This document shows, piece after piece, positions 1 to 6,215 of a DNA stretch of 8,051 nucleotides. This stretch comes from Methanomassiliicoccales archaeon (GTDB taxonomy: Archaea; Thermoplasmatota; Thermoplasmata; Methanomassiliicoccales; JACIVX01): NCBI GenBank assembly GCA_028679985.1, contig JAJRAH010000116.1, positions 1 to 8,051 of the forward strand, given 5' to 3'. Numbering within the stretch: the first letter of the stretch is position 1; the number at the start of each line of letters is the position of its first letter. The translations under genes were made by a program, and so were the position numbers. A model generated the notes under the pieces. It ran no database searches and had not been told where the DNA came from. It saw nothing but the letters and a program-made list of their open reading frames with translations.

Positions 1-500
1 CCATCCATTGCGAGAACCACGAACGGCAGCATATCGACGGCCTCGTCGACAAGCTCGGACGACGAGACAAGTTCGACCTTGGAAGGACACGGGGAAGCCG
101 CCTCGGAGGAGAACACGCACAATCCTGCTGTCGTATCCTGCACCCTGATCGGCACCAGGACCATCTCCAAGGGCTTTATCTCCCCTGTGGATTTGATGAA
201 TTTGCCGACTAATGGCTGGTAATCGGTGGCCCCCAATAGGCAGGAACTCAACGCACTCTCGATCTGCCGGGCATCATCTTCTGACATGAGATCAGAGAAC
301 GAGGAACCTATGATGTCGCCGGCAGGTTTAGCCAGCTCCTTTTCCATCCAGTGGTTGACGTATGTGACCACGCCGTCCACGTCAAGGCCGAAGATTAGAC
401 CTAGAAATCCGTTCGTCTGAAACCCCGAAGAGAAAGGAACGCCGGAACATCCATTCGAACCAGCTTCCTGCCGGGGCATTGGCTGATCCCTTTCCTCCAT
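1..500 (-). CDS. PAS-domain signalling protein, N-terminal part (partial)
   Basis: An open minus-strand frame begins with ATG at 500 and runs off the left edge, giving 166 codons. After a polar, low-complexity N-terminus (about residues 1-30), residues 31-135 read like a PAS sensor domain: a hydrophobic strand followed by LDVDGVVTYVNHWMEKE, then a helical section with a DLMSEDD turn, and closing strands near GEIKPLEMVLVPIRV. A second PAS-like start, DMLPFVVLAMDG, appears at about residues 156-167, so the full protein probably carries tandem PAS domains. Such proteins are often cytoplasmic sensor histidine kinases or PAS-linked regulators, but the output domain lies outside the window. No signal peptide or membrane segment is visible. 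Residue 8 is a second in-frame ATG (479). The first is preferred because a TATA-like box sits at the right distance for a leaderless transcript starting near 500. The PAS assignment is by pattern only. Confidence 0.7.
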   Translation of the reverse strand, partial: MEERDQPMPRQEAGSNGCSGVPFSSGFQTNGFLGLIFGLDVDGVVTYVNHWMEKELAKPAGDIIGSSFSDLMSEDDARQIESALSSCLLGATDYQPLVGKFIKSTGEIKPLEMVLVPIRVQDTTAGLCVFSSEAASPCPSKVELVSSSELVDEAVDMLPFVVLAMD

Positions 501-525
501 CGGGGATAGTCTAATTTGAGCAGGG

Positions 526-532
526 TATTTAA
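526..532 (-). promoter_or_regulatory. TATA box of the PAS gene
   Basis: On the minus strand the sequence TTAAATA lies about 29 bases before the ATG at 500. Archaeal TATA boxes are centred about 25-28 bases upstream of transcription start, so the mRNA would begin almost at the start codon. This fits the lack of any clear GGAGG motif before the ATG. Inference from position and base content only. Confidence 0.45.
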
Positions 533-691
533 GGGTAAAGGGCTGACTATCAGAAAAGGGACTCAGCTGGCATCGAGCGGCGGCAGCCGAGGAGGCGATC
601 GCGAACGGACTGCCAGATACTCGGAACGGATGCTGGTCGTCTCCTCAGATCGACGATATCTCGATTCCTCTCGATTGTATGACCCCAAGGT

Positions 692-700
692 TCATATAGA
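692..700 (+). promoter_or_regulatory. Possible TATA box for a plus-strand small RNA
   Basis: The sequence TCATATAGA is AT-rich against its GC-rich surroundings. It would place a transcription start near 720-722, just ahead of the left arm of the large inverted repeat at 729. No purine-rich BRE is clear. This is a weak call that rests on its spacing to the downstream structure. Confidence 0.25.
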
Positions 701-719
701 AGCGTTATTTTCTAGGCCG

Positions 720-826
720 CCTAAGAGCGCTCGGGAAGGGTTACACCCCCTTTTCCTCTCCTAAGTAGCAAAACAACACGGGTTCTATATCGGCTTGCTA
801 CTCTCCCCCTCCCGAGCCTCTTTTTC
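720..826 (+). ncRNA. Candidate structured small RNA (unknown family)
   Basis: Two nested inverted repeats lie here. The outer arms 729-740 and 807-817 can form 11 base pairs with a single bulged A. The inner arms 764-771 (AGTAGCAA) and 795-802 (TTGCTACT) form 8 perfect pairs around a 23-base loop. On the plus strand the outer stem is followed at once by CTCTTTTTCTC (817-827), which resembles a terminator U-run, and a TATA-like box lies at 692-700. Part of the left outer arm (733-740) can instead pair with 748-756, so two folds exclude each other. No protein start follows on the plus strand, because the next gene runs the opposite way. It may be an independent RNA, or a 3' structure of the minus-strand DUF63 transcript. 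It matches no RNA family I recognise. Confidence 0.25.
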
Positions 827-833
827 TCCCGGT

Positions 834-2060
834 TCAGACGCCGAGGGCGATCCTAATCGCATCCCTTGTCCCCGGCGCGAGACCCAGGAAGACCATCGCG
901 AATTTCATCACGTTTCCCAGATTCGGAAAGCGCTTGAGGTCTTCCCGGAACCAGAAGTCTATGACGAGGATGATGACGAGGACCGTGAGGAATTTCACCA
1001 CAAGCAGTGTGGCCGCTGTGCCGGTCACGTCGATGAGGAAGTTCGGAAGGACATGCTTCTCGCTGTACCCATAGACGTCTATCCCGCGATACGTGGCCGA
1101 CCCGTCGAGGAAGTGCGCGAAGAACATGAGCAGATTCGCCGGCGCGAACACCACTGCGACTCTCTTAGGACCGAAGTGACCGATGATGCCCAGGACAGCG
1201 GTGATCCCCAATGCGATGCCGAAGATCGTACCGAGCTCGGCGACGTGCGGGACGAGGACCCGACCGGTCTCGTTGACAAACTCAAGGCGCCAGTCCTGAT
1301 CGAAGTAGAATGCGAGAGCGCAAGCGGAAGTGATCATGAGGCACAGGAGGCCAGTGGAGAGAGTCGCGGACGGGACTGGCTGTAATCCTTTCAGGATCGA
1401 CAGGTGGAATACGACAATCGAGACGAGTCCAAGGATGACCGGGACGAAAGCAGGCAGGGAGTAGTTGAAATCGGCAGCGATTCCGAGGGTGACTGCGAAG
1501 TATATCACTTCGAGAGCCACGACGAACACCGAGAAGGCCGCTGTCCTGCGGACCGGGGACCAATCCTGTCCGTATCTCCTAATCACCAGTCCGACGGCGC
1601 ACGCCCCGACGAAGATGAGCGCGACGACGACATAGATCAGAGGGGAGATGAAGAAGTACTGCACGGTTCCTTCGAAGAGACTCGCATCCTCGAGCGCCCT
1701 GGCCACGCCTCCGAAGAAGAAGAGCGGCAGGGAGGAGATGATCAGTGTAAGGTCCACCTCGACCTTCAAGCGTCTGGTCGCCCTGTACATCGCATAGAGT
1801 GCCACCGCCAGGAAGAGGGCGTAGACTACCGTGCTGTAGACGTTGTACCCCTCGGTGATTCCGTCCACTGGCCTGCTCTCCTTGTCCGCGACGACGGGTC
1901 CCCAGAAGTACTTGTAGATGAACTGATCCCAGAACAGCTCGGGGTAGAATGCCAAACCCGCAGCAATGACGACAACGGGCACTAGCACGATGATGCTCAG
2001 AATCAAGATTCTATGCCGGCGATATAGAATAGCCAGTCTCTCCAGAAAACCCTCTTTCAC
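834..2060 (-). CDS. DUF63 family integral membrane protein
   Basis: A 408-residue, strongly hydrophobic protein with about ten likely membrane helices (for example 18-38, 76-96, 138-160, 172-195, 235-254, 276-294, 348-368) and a short basic N-terminus with RRHR. It carries marks of the archaeal DUF63 family: WDQFIYKYFWGPVVAD (44-59), GYNVYSTVVY (71-80), GGVARALEDA (117-126), AHFLDGSATYRG (315-326) and a C-terminal GLAPGTRDAIRIALGV (393-408). The function of DUF63 is not known. The polar residues conserved within membrane segments (the Arg and Glu-Asp of RALEDA, and His316 and Asp319 of AHFLD) suggest a transport or catalytic role in the cytoplasmic membrane, but that is inference. The start is a GTG at 2060. 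It has no ribosome binding site but has a TATA box about 28 bases upstream, consistent with a leaderless message. The gene is divergent from the glycerol-1-phosphate dehydrogenase gene. Confidence 0.88.
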   Translation of the reverse strand: MKEGFLERLAILYRRHRILILSIIVLVPVVVIAAGLAFYPELFWDQFIYKYFWGPVVADKESRPVDGITEGYNVYSTVVYALFLAVALYAMYRATRRLKVEVDLTLIISSLPLFFFGGVARALEDASLFEGTVQYFFISPLIYVVVALIFVGACAVGLVIRRYGQDWSPVRRTAAFSVFVVALEVIYFAVTLGIAADFNYSLPAFVPVILGLVSIVVFHLSILKGLQPVPSATLSTGLLCLMITSACALAFYFDQDWRLEFVNETGRVLVPHVAELGTIFGIALGITAVLGIIGHFGPKRVAVVFAPANLLMFFAHFLDGSATYRGIDVYGYSEKHVLPNFLIDVTGTAATLLVVKFLTVLVIILVIDFWFREDLKRFPNLGNVMKFAMVFLGLAPGTRDAIRIALGV

Positions 2061-2061
2061 C

Positions 2062-2069
2062 GATAAATT
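2062..2069 (+). promoter_or_regulatory. TATA box of the glycerol-1-phosphate dehydrogenase gene
   Basis: GATAAATT is centred about 24 bases before the ATG at 2089, which predicts a leaderless transcript. No ribosome binding site is seen directly before 2089 or before the alternative ATG at 2113. The box abuts the start codon of the divergent DUF63 gene (2060). Confidence 0.45.
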
Positions 2070-2084
2070 GAAAAGGGGTAAGGG

Positions 2085-2091
2085 CTATATG
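2085..2091 (-). promoter_or_regulatory. TATA box of the DUF63 gene
   Basis: Read on the minus strand this is CATATAG, centred about 28 bases upstream of the GTG start at 2060. It covers the start codon of the divergent glycerol-1-phosphate dehydrogenase gene (2089-2091), so factor binding here would also touch the transcription start of that gene. Confidence 0.45.
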
Positions 2092-3180
2092 AGGCTTCGT
2101 TCGGGTGTTTTGATGGATGAGGGTGACTTCACTAAAGCCCGCTCTATGCTTTTCCCTAGACAGGTGCTCGCCGGACACGGCGTGCTCTCTCAAATCTCAT
2201 CCGTCTGCAAGGACTTCGGGCTTTCCGGGACCGCCCTCATAGTCGCCGGCGAGAAGACGAAGAAGATCGCCGGAGACCTAGTCGCCGACGCTCTGAGAGA
2301 TGACGGGTACGAGGTCCAGTTCGCAATGACTGGTGAAGCCAACGGCGAGGACCTCAAGACCGTCGAGAGAACGGCCAAGGAGGTCAAGGCATCGTTCCTG
2401 CTCGGCGTCGGCGGAGGTAGCAAGATCGACCTTGCGAAAATGGCAGGGAAGGATCTCGGTCTCGCCTTCATCAGCATCCCCACTTCAGCATCACATGACG
2501 GAATCGCTTCTGGCAGGGCATCGATCAAAGGCAAAACAGGACCGCTGTCGCTCGAGGCGAAAGTACCGCTCGGAGTCGTCGCCGACACGAGCGTGATCGT
2601 CAAGGCGCCATACAGGCTCCTCGCCTCCGGATGCGCGGACGTCATATCGAACTCGACCGCCCTCATGGACTGGGAGTTCGCGAGGAGACTGCGGAACGAG
2701 GAGTTCAGTCGATCCGCTTCGGCCTTGGCGGACTACACCGCCCAAACGATCATCGAAAGCGCCGATCTGATCAGGCCGGACCTGGAGGAGAGCGTTTGGA
2801 TAGCGATCAGGCCCATCATCATCTCGGGCATTTCGATGAGCGTCGCCGGCAGCTCGAGGCCGACCAGCGGGTCGGAGCACATGTTCTCCCACGCCCTCGA
2901 TGTGATAGCGCCCGGCAAGGCCCTTCACGGAGAGCAGTGCGGCGTCGGCTGCATCATGATGATGTACCTTCACGGCGGGGACTGGCAGAGGATAAGGAAC
3001 GCGCTGGGCAAGATCGGGGCACCGACATCGGCATCGGAACTCGGGATACCGAGGGAGCAGATCATTGAGGCGCTGATGACGGCCCACAAGATCAGGAAGG
3101 ACAGGTTCACTATCCTAGGCACTATGGGACTTACCTATGAAGCCGCGGAAAAGGTCGCGGCGATAACAAAAGTGATCTGA
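2089..3180 (+). CDS. egsA: sn-Glycerol-1-phosphate dehydrogenase
   Basis: Reduces dihydroxyacetone phosphate to sn-glycerol 1-phosphate with NAD(P)H, the first committed step of archaeal membrane lipid backbone synthesis; a soluble cytoplasmic metalloenzyme of the iron-alcohol/glycerol dehydrogenase fold. From the ATG at 2089 it has 363 residues, near the usual length of about 350. Visible motifs are the family N-terminal LFPRQVLAGHG (21-31), the dinucleotide-binding GVGGGSKIDLAKMAG (106-120), PTSASHDGIASGRASI (131-146), SGCADVISN (180-188), the metal-binding SGSEHMFSHALD (260-271) and ALHGEQCGVG (278-287). By analogy with glycerol dehydrogenase, the metal ligands are probably Asp184, His264 (or His268) and His280. 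The frame stays open upstream to 1966, but that extension lies inside the DUF63 gene on the opposite strand and is not homologous. The ATG at 2089 is chosen because it fits the TATA box for a leaderless start; ATG 2113 (355 residues) is the alternative. The UPF0179 gene follows after 18 bases. Confidence 0.95.
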   Translation: MRLRSGVLMDEGDFTKARSMLFPRQVLAGHGVLSQISSVCKDFGLSGTALIVAGEKTKKIAGDLVADALRDDGYEVQFAMTGEANGEDLKTVERTAKEVKASFLLGVGGGSKIDLAKMAGKDLGLAFISIPTSASHDGIASGRASIKGKTGPLSLEAKVPLGVVADTSVIVKAPYRLLASGCADVISNSTALMDWEFARRLRNEEFSRSASALADYTAQTIIESADLIRPDLEESVWIAIRPIIISGISMSVAGSSRPTSGSEHMFSHALDVIAPGKALHGEQCGVGCIMMMYLHGGDWQRIRNALGKIGAPTSASELGIPREQIIEALMTAHKIRKDRFTILGTMGLTYEAAEKVAAITKVI

Positions 3181-3185
3181 ACATT

Positions 3186-3193
3186 GGAGGTGA
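3186..3193 (+). promoter_or_regulatory. Ribosome binding site that sets the UPF0179 start
   Basis: GGAGGTGA is a near-complete match to the complement of the archaeal 16S rRNA 3' end and ends 5 bases before the GTG at 3199. This argues against the upstream in-frame TTG at 3184, which would lie ahead of the site. Confidence 0.75.
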
Positions 3194-3198
3194 GATCG

Positions 3199-3624
3199 GT
3201 GGTAACGATTACGCTGATAGGGGAGCATCAGGCTAAGGAAGGAGAACAGTTCGTCTATATGGGACCGTTGACCGAGTGCAGGGACTGCAAGCTGAAGGCG
3301 GTCTGCTTCAACCTGGACGTGGGGAACACGTACAAGATAACGGTTATCAGGGACGTCCATCACGAGTGCAAGATACACGAGGAGGGCGTCAGGGTCGTCG
3401 AGGTTGAGAAGATCCCGATGCGCTGCGCGGTCGGGCAGAAATACGCGATGGAGGGTTCCCTCATTACGCTTGAGGACCCGCGGTGCAAGAACCTAGCATG
3501 CGAGAAGTATCGGCTCTGCCGCCCACCGGGTCTCGAGCACGGAACGAAGTACAAGGTGACGGTGGTGAAGGGAGAGGTGGAGTGCCCAGAGGGCAACAAG
3601 CTCGTCGAGGTCGAACTGGGCTAG
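3199..3624 (+). CDS. UPF0179 family cysteine-rich protein
   Basis: A 141-residue soluble protein matching the archaeal UPF0179 family in length and pattern; its function is not known. It has nine cysteines: 27, 30, 36, 57, 76, 96, 101, 107 and 129. The two halves resemble each other. Residues 18-70 carry C-x2-C-x5-C, then L-x2-G-x2-YK-x-TV, then a fourth Cys followed by VVEVE. Residues 82-141 carry C-x4-C-x5-C, then L-x2-G-x2-YK-x-TV, then a fourth Cys followed by LVEVEL. Each half thus offers four cysteines, enough for an iron-sulfur cluster or a zinc ion; this is inference. The start is GTG 3199, set by the GGAGGTGA site. The gene probably shares a transcript with the glycerol-1-phosphate dehydrogenase gene 18 bases upstream and ends 25 bases from the convergent moeA stop. 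The neighbour gives no firm clue to the role. Confidence 0.88.
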   Translation: MVTITLIGEHQAKEGEQFVYMGPLTECRDCKLKAVCFNLDVGNTYKITVIRDVHHECKIHEEGVRVVEVEKIPMRCAVGQKYAMEGSLITLEDPRCKNLACEKYRLCRPPGLEHGTKYKVTVVKGEVECPEGNKLVEVELG

Positions 3625-3649
3625 CGAATACGATCTGATCCGCGAGATC

Positions 3650-4855
3650 CTAGAACAGGTGTACCTCGACCATCATCCCTTTCTCGACGATGTCCACGTT
3701 CGGCGGTATCTCTATCCATCCGTCCGCGTTCGCGATACTCGTGATTGTGCCGGATTCCTTGAAAACCACGTGAGCTTCGCCGCCCTTTATCTTCACCGTT
3801 AAGAACTGATGTCTGCCGAGATCCGCCGCGTACTTCTTAGCCATCGGCACCATCTGAACGGTATCTCCTTTCGGCGGCAGTCGTGCCATCTTCCTGGCGG
3901 CGGGCTGGAGGAACACGTACCCATTCGTAAGGCAGGCCGTCGGGTAACCGGGCATTCCGAAGACCGGCGTACTGCCGATCAAGCCGAAGATGGTCGGCTT
4001 TCCGGGCTTGATCTGGACGCCGTGAAAGATCACCTTGCCGAGCTTCGAGACCACTCCTTCCAAGACATCCCTCTCTCCCGCGGAGCTGCCACCGGAGAGG
4101 ACGATCATGTCGGAACGCGATTCCTCGCCGAATGCATCGGTAAGTGCCTCTGTCGTGTCCTCGACGATCGGATGCAGCACGGGAACGCAGCCGTTCTCGA
4201 GCAGTATCGAGGAGAGGGTATGGGAGTTGATGTCGAACACCTGCCCCTTCCTCAGTTCCCTCCCGACTTCGGCGACCTCTTTCCCCGTCGGAATGACCGA
4301 GACCCTCGGCATCGAATACACTTCCGCCTCCTTGAAGCCGAGGGCGGCGAGCACACCGATCTTCGAAGGGGTGAGAAGCTCCCCTTCCCTCAGCACTATC
4401 GAATCCTTTCTTATGTCCTCGCCTTGCTTGGAGACGTTCGCTCCCGGCGGTATCGACCTGAATACCTGAACCTTCTCCCCGGACCGCTCGGTGTTCTCGA
4501 CCATCACGACCGCGTCTGCCCCTTCCGGGATCATCGCGCCCGTGGATATCTGGATGCATGTCCCTTTCTTCACTTTCTTGGTCGGCACGTCCCCGGCGTT
4601 CACGACGCCGACGCAATCGAGTTCGACTGGTTGGAACTTCCCGGCCTGGAACGTGTCCTGCGCCTTGACGGCATATCCGTCCATCGCCGAGCGATTGTAG
4701 GGCGGAACGTCGATAGTCGAGCGTACGTCCCGAACCAGAATCCTGTGACCGAGGGATATCAGCGGGACGGTCTCGACCCTTTCGATCGGACGGACGTTCG
4801 CATCGACGAGGGTCTTCGCTTCGGCGAGAGGGATCAGAGAGCCTAGCGGCTTCAC
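3650..4855 (-). CDS. moeA: Molybdopterin molybdenumtransferase MoeA
   Basis: Inserts molybdate (or tungstate) into adenylylated molybdopterin, the last step of basic cofactor assembly, in the cytoplasm. The protein has 401 residues, close to the 411 of E. coli MoeA. Motifs in order: VPPYNRSAMDGYAV (50-63, with Asp59 in the position of the key Asp of E. coli MoeA), VVNAGDVP (84-91), IQISTGAMIPEGADAVVMVE (101-120), VIPTGKEV (187-194), GQVFDINS (204-211), the phosphate-binding LSGGSSAGERD (253-263), KPGKPTIFG (283-291) and GMPGYPTACL (300-309). The last two resemble the archaeal form rather than bacterial GLPGNPVS. Residues from about 330 form the C-terminal domain IV. The start is GTG 4855, overlapping the moaB stop by four bases (GTGA), with GGAGG 8 bases upstream. 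The frame is open to 5074, but that extension lies in moaB and is not homologous. Confidence 0.95.
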   Translation of the reverse strand: MKPLGSLIPLAEAKTLVDANVRPIERVETVPLISLGHRILVRDVRSTIDVPPYNRSAMDGYAVKAQDTFQAGKFQPVELDCVGVVNAGDVPTKKVKKGTCIQISTGAMIPEGADAVVMVENTERSGEKVQVFRSIPPGANVSKQGEDIRKDSIVLREGELLTPSKIGVLAALGFKEAEVYSMPRVSVIPTGKEVAEVGRELRKGQVFDINSHTLSSILLENGCVPVLHPIVEDTTEALTDAFGEESRSDMIVLSGGSSAGERDVLEGVVSKLGKVIFHGVQIKPGKPTIFGLIGSTPVFGMPGYPTACLTNGYVFLQPAARKMARLPPKGDTVQMVPMAKKYAADLGRHQFLTVKIKGGEAHVVFKESGTITSIANADGWIEIPPNVDIVEKGMMVEVHLF

Positions 4856-5355
4856 CTCTCTACCTCCCACACCATGTGTCCTATCTGTGGGAGGATGATC
4901 TTGTCCATCGCGAGGCTCACGGCCCCGGAGGAACCTGGAAGACACAGTATGATTTTGCCGAAGGCGACCCCTCCGATCGCGCGACTCATCATCGCGGCGA
5001 TCCCGATCTCCTCGTAACTGAGGTATCTGAAGAACTCCCCGAATCCCTCGATCCTCTTCTCGAGGAACGGGCAAACCGCCTCGACGGTCACATCCCTCTT
5101 CGCGATACCGGTGCCTCCGTTGCAGATGATGACCTTGACCTCACTGTTCTCAAGACTTGCGGTGATCGCGCCCTTGATCTCGGCCAGATTGTCCTTGACG
5201 ATCTTGTAATCCACAACGGAATGGCCGCCAAGCCTCAGCTTCTCCATTATCAACTTGCCGGACTCGTCCGTATACACGGTGCGGGAGTCGCTGACTGTGA
5301 TCACCGCGCACGGCACGCTCTGCAAGGCATGCTTCATGTGATCTTCATATCCCAA
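4852..5355 (-). CDS. moaB: Molybdopterin adenylyltransferase, MoaB type
   Basis: Activates molybdopterin by adenylylation with ATP before MoeA inserts the metal; in archaea this is done by MoaB-type proteins. It has 167 residues and a MogA/MoaB fold. Motifs are CAVITVSDSRT (16-26), DESGKLI (30-36), the nucleotide/pterin-binding CNGGTGIAKRDVTVEA (78-93), GFGEFFRYLSYEEIG (104-118) and LCLPGSSGAV (137-146). The chosen start is TTG 5355, 11 bases inside the end of moaC. The residues it adds (GYEDHMKHA) match the E-x-H-K-type N-terminus known in archaeal MoaB, and a G-rich purine run (GGGGGGT) lies 7 bases upstream. ATG 5337 (161 residues) is the alternative and lacks a ribosome binding site. The stop overlaps the moeA GTG, suggesting coupled translation. 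Confidence 0.92.
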   Translation of the reverse strand: MGYEDHMKHALQSVPCAVITVSDSRTVYTDESGKLIMEKLRLGGHSVVDYKIVKDNLAEIKGAITASLENSEVKVIICNGGTGIAKRDVTVEAVCPFLEKRIEGFGEFFRYLSYEEIGIAAMMSRAIGGVAFGKIILCLPGSSGAVSLAMDKIILPQIGHMVWEVER

Positions 5356-5797
5356 GCGTTATACCCCCCTTCTCCTTCGACACTACGCGAATATCGGTGA
5401 TGCTAGTGTCAGGATACTGTCCCTTCCGATCCTTTTCTAGGTACTTGACCATGTCCCAGACGGTGAGAAGTGCGACTGAAACCCCGATCAGAGCCTCCAT
5501 CTCCACGCCGGTCTTGTAGTGTGCGTTCACCTCGACATGGCATGTGAGGGAGCCCTCGGCGACATCAAAGCCGACCCTGATCGATTCCACGGGTATCGGG
5601 TGACAGTACGGCACGATATCGGGCGTGGACTTGACCGCTTGAATAGCTGCTATCTTGGCCGCCTCCAGAACGTCACCCTTCTTCACCGTGCCCGACCTTA
5701 TCGCATCGATCGACGCCTTGCCCAGGACGATCTTGCCGGTGGCGACGGCCTTCCTACGGACTACCTCTTTCTCTCCGATATCGACCATCCCCTTCAA
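5345..5797 (-). CDS. moaC: Cyclic pyranopterin monophosphate synthase MoaC
   Basis: Converts 3',8-cyclo-7,8-dihydro-GTP, the product of MoaA, into cyclic pyranopterin monophosphate; it normally works as a hexamer. The 150-residue protein has the full set of family motifs: MVDIGEKE (4-11), KKGDVLEAAKIAAIQAVKST (39-58), IVPYCHPIP (61-69), TGVEMEALIGVSVALLTVWD (96-115) and MVKYLEKD (116-123). Residues matching the E. coli active site are present with the same spacing: Lys40, His66, Glu99, Glu101, Asp115 and Lys118. The start is TTG 5797, which overlaps the moaE stop as TTGA and has GGAGGGAGGG just upstream; ATG 5788, three codons later, is an alternative. MoaA, its partner enzyme, is not encoded in the window. 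Confidence 0.95.
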   Translation of the reverse strand: MKGMVDIGEKEVVRRKAVATGKIVLGKASIDAIRSGTVKKGDVLEAAKIAAIQAVKSTPDIVPYCHPIPVESIRVGFDVAEGSLTCHVEVNAHYKTGVEMEALIGVSVALLTVWDMVKYLEKDRKGQYPDTSITDIRVVSKEKGGITLGI

Positions 5798-6204
5798 TGC
5801 CCTCCCTCCACCCAGATCTCTCCATCCTCGAATATCTCTTTCTTCCAGAGCGGTACGATCTTCTTCATCTCGTCGATCAGGTACTCCGCACCAGCGAATG
5901 CTTCCTTCCTATGTCCCGCGGCGACAGCGATCAGAACGATGTTGTCCCCTGGCGAGAAGGATCCGACGCGATGTATGATCGCGATTTCCTCCAGGCCGAA
6001 CTTCTTCATCGCCTTCTCCCTCAGGTTCGAGAGCTCCCCTACTGCCATGTCCTTGTAGGCTTCCATCTCCATCTTCCTGACCTTCCGACCACGGTCCTCC
6101 TCTCGGACCACACCGACGAACGACACGACCGCTCCGGTCCGCTCGTTCCTGATCTTCTTCAGAACATCGTCGACGGAAAAGTCATCTTCAGTGACAAGAA
6201 TCAA
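5794..6204 (-). CDS. moaE: Molybdopterin synthase catalytic subunit MoaE
   Basis: The large subunit of molybdopterin synthase. With thiocarboxylated MoaD it adds two sulfurs to cyclic pyranopterin monophosphate to make the dithiolene. It has 136 residues. Motifs are TGAVVSFVGVVREEDRG (23-39), KMEMEAYKDMA (44-54), IIHRVGSFSPGDNIVLIAVA (76-95), AGHRKEAFAGAEYLIDEMKK (96-115) and VPLWKKEIFEDGEIWVEG (117-134). Lys114 or Lys115 and Lys121 occupy the region of the two catalytic lysines of E. coli MoaE (119 and 126). The start is TTG 6204, with AGGGTGGT five bases upstream; 11 bases separate it from the moaD stop. The stop overlaps the moaC TTG by four bases. The order moaD-moaE-moaC implies the synthase subunits are made together. 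Confidence 0.95.
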   Translation of the reverse strand: MILVTEDDFSVDDVLKKIRNERTGAVVSFVGVVREEDRGRKVRKMEMEAYKDMAVGELSNLREKAMKKFGLEEIAIIHRVGSFSPGDNIVLIAVAAGHRKEAFAGAEYLIDEMKKIVPLWKKEIFEDGEIWVEGGH

Positions 6205-6215
6205 TCGAAACCACC

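Larger units (their letters stand above)
501..833. other. Non-coding region between the PAS gene and the DUF63 gene
   Basis: This 333-base stretch holds the PAS promoter at its left end and nested inverted repeats at 729-817. An 82-codon plus-strand frame with a TTG start (516-764) is open, but it resembles no known family and is rich in Arg and Ser, so it is not called. The middle (about 540-690) contains only an 8-base palindrome GCGATCGC (595-602) and short imperfect direct repeats such as GAACGGA, with nothing else recognisable. Confidence 0.6.

Noticed and set aside
516..764. 82-codon plus-strand open frame with a TTG start in the non-coding region
   Set aside because: No family resemblance, Arg/Ser-rich composition, no ribosome binding site, and it overlaps the left arms of the inverted repeats.
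827..846. tRNA T-arm-like string CCGGTTCAGACG
   Set aside because: The flanking bases do not form the five-pair T-stem, no acceptor or anticodon arm is present, and it overlaps the DUF63 stop.
795..1985. Two long plus-strand frames (795-1385 and 1404-1985)
   Set aside because: They lie antisense to the DUF63 gene; their Asp/Glu/Arg-rich products are what the reverse complement of a membrane-protein gene gives.
1966..2088. N-terminal extension of the glycerol-1-phosphate dehydrogenase frame
   Set aside because: It lies over the DUF63 start on the other strand, is not homologous to the family, and a TATA box fits the start at 2089.
3632..3649. Short inverted repeat GATCT/AGATC in the convergent gap between UPF0179 and moeA
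   Set aside because: Only five pairs and no T-run on either strand, so it does not support a terminator call.
3809..4846. 345-codon plus-strand frame opposite moeA
   Set aside because: Antisense shadow of a clearly homologous gene; the product is rich in Arg, His and Asp with no domain pattern.
4856..5074. Upstream extension of the moeA frame
   Set aside because: It overlaps moaB in another frame, has an Arg/Asp-rich shadow composition, and MoeA homology begins at GTG 4855.
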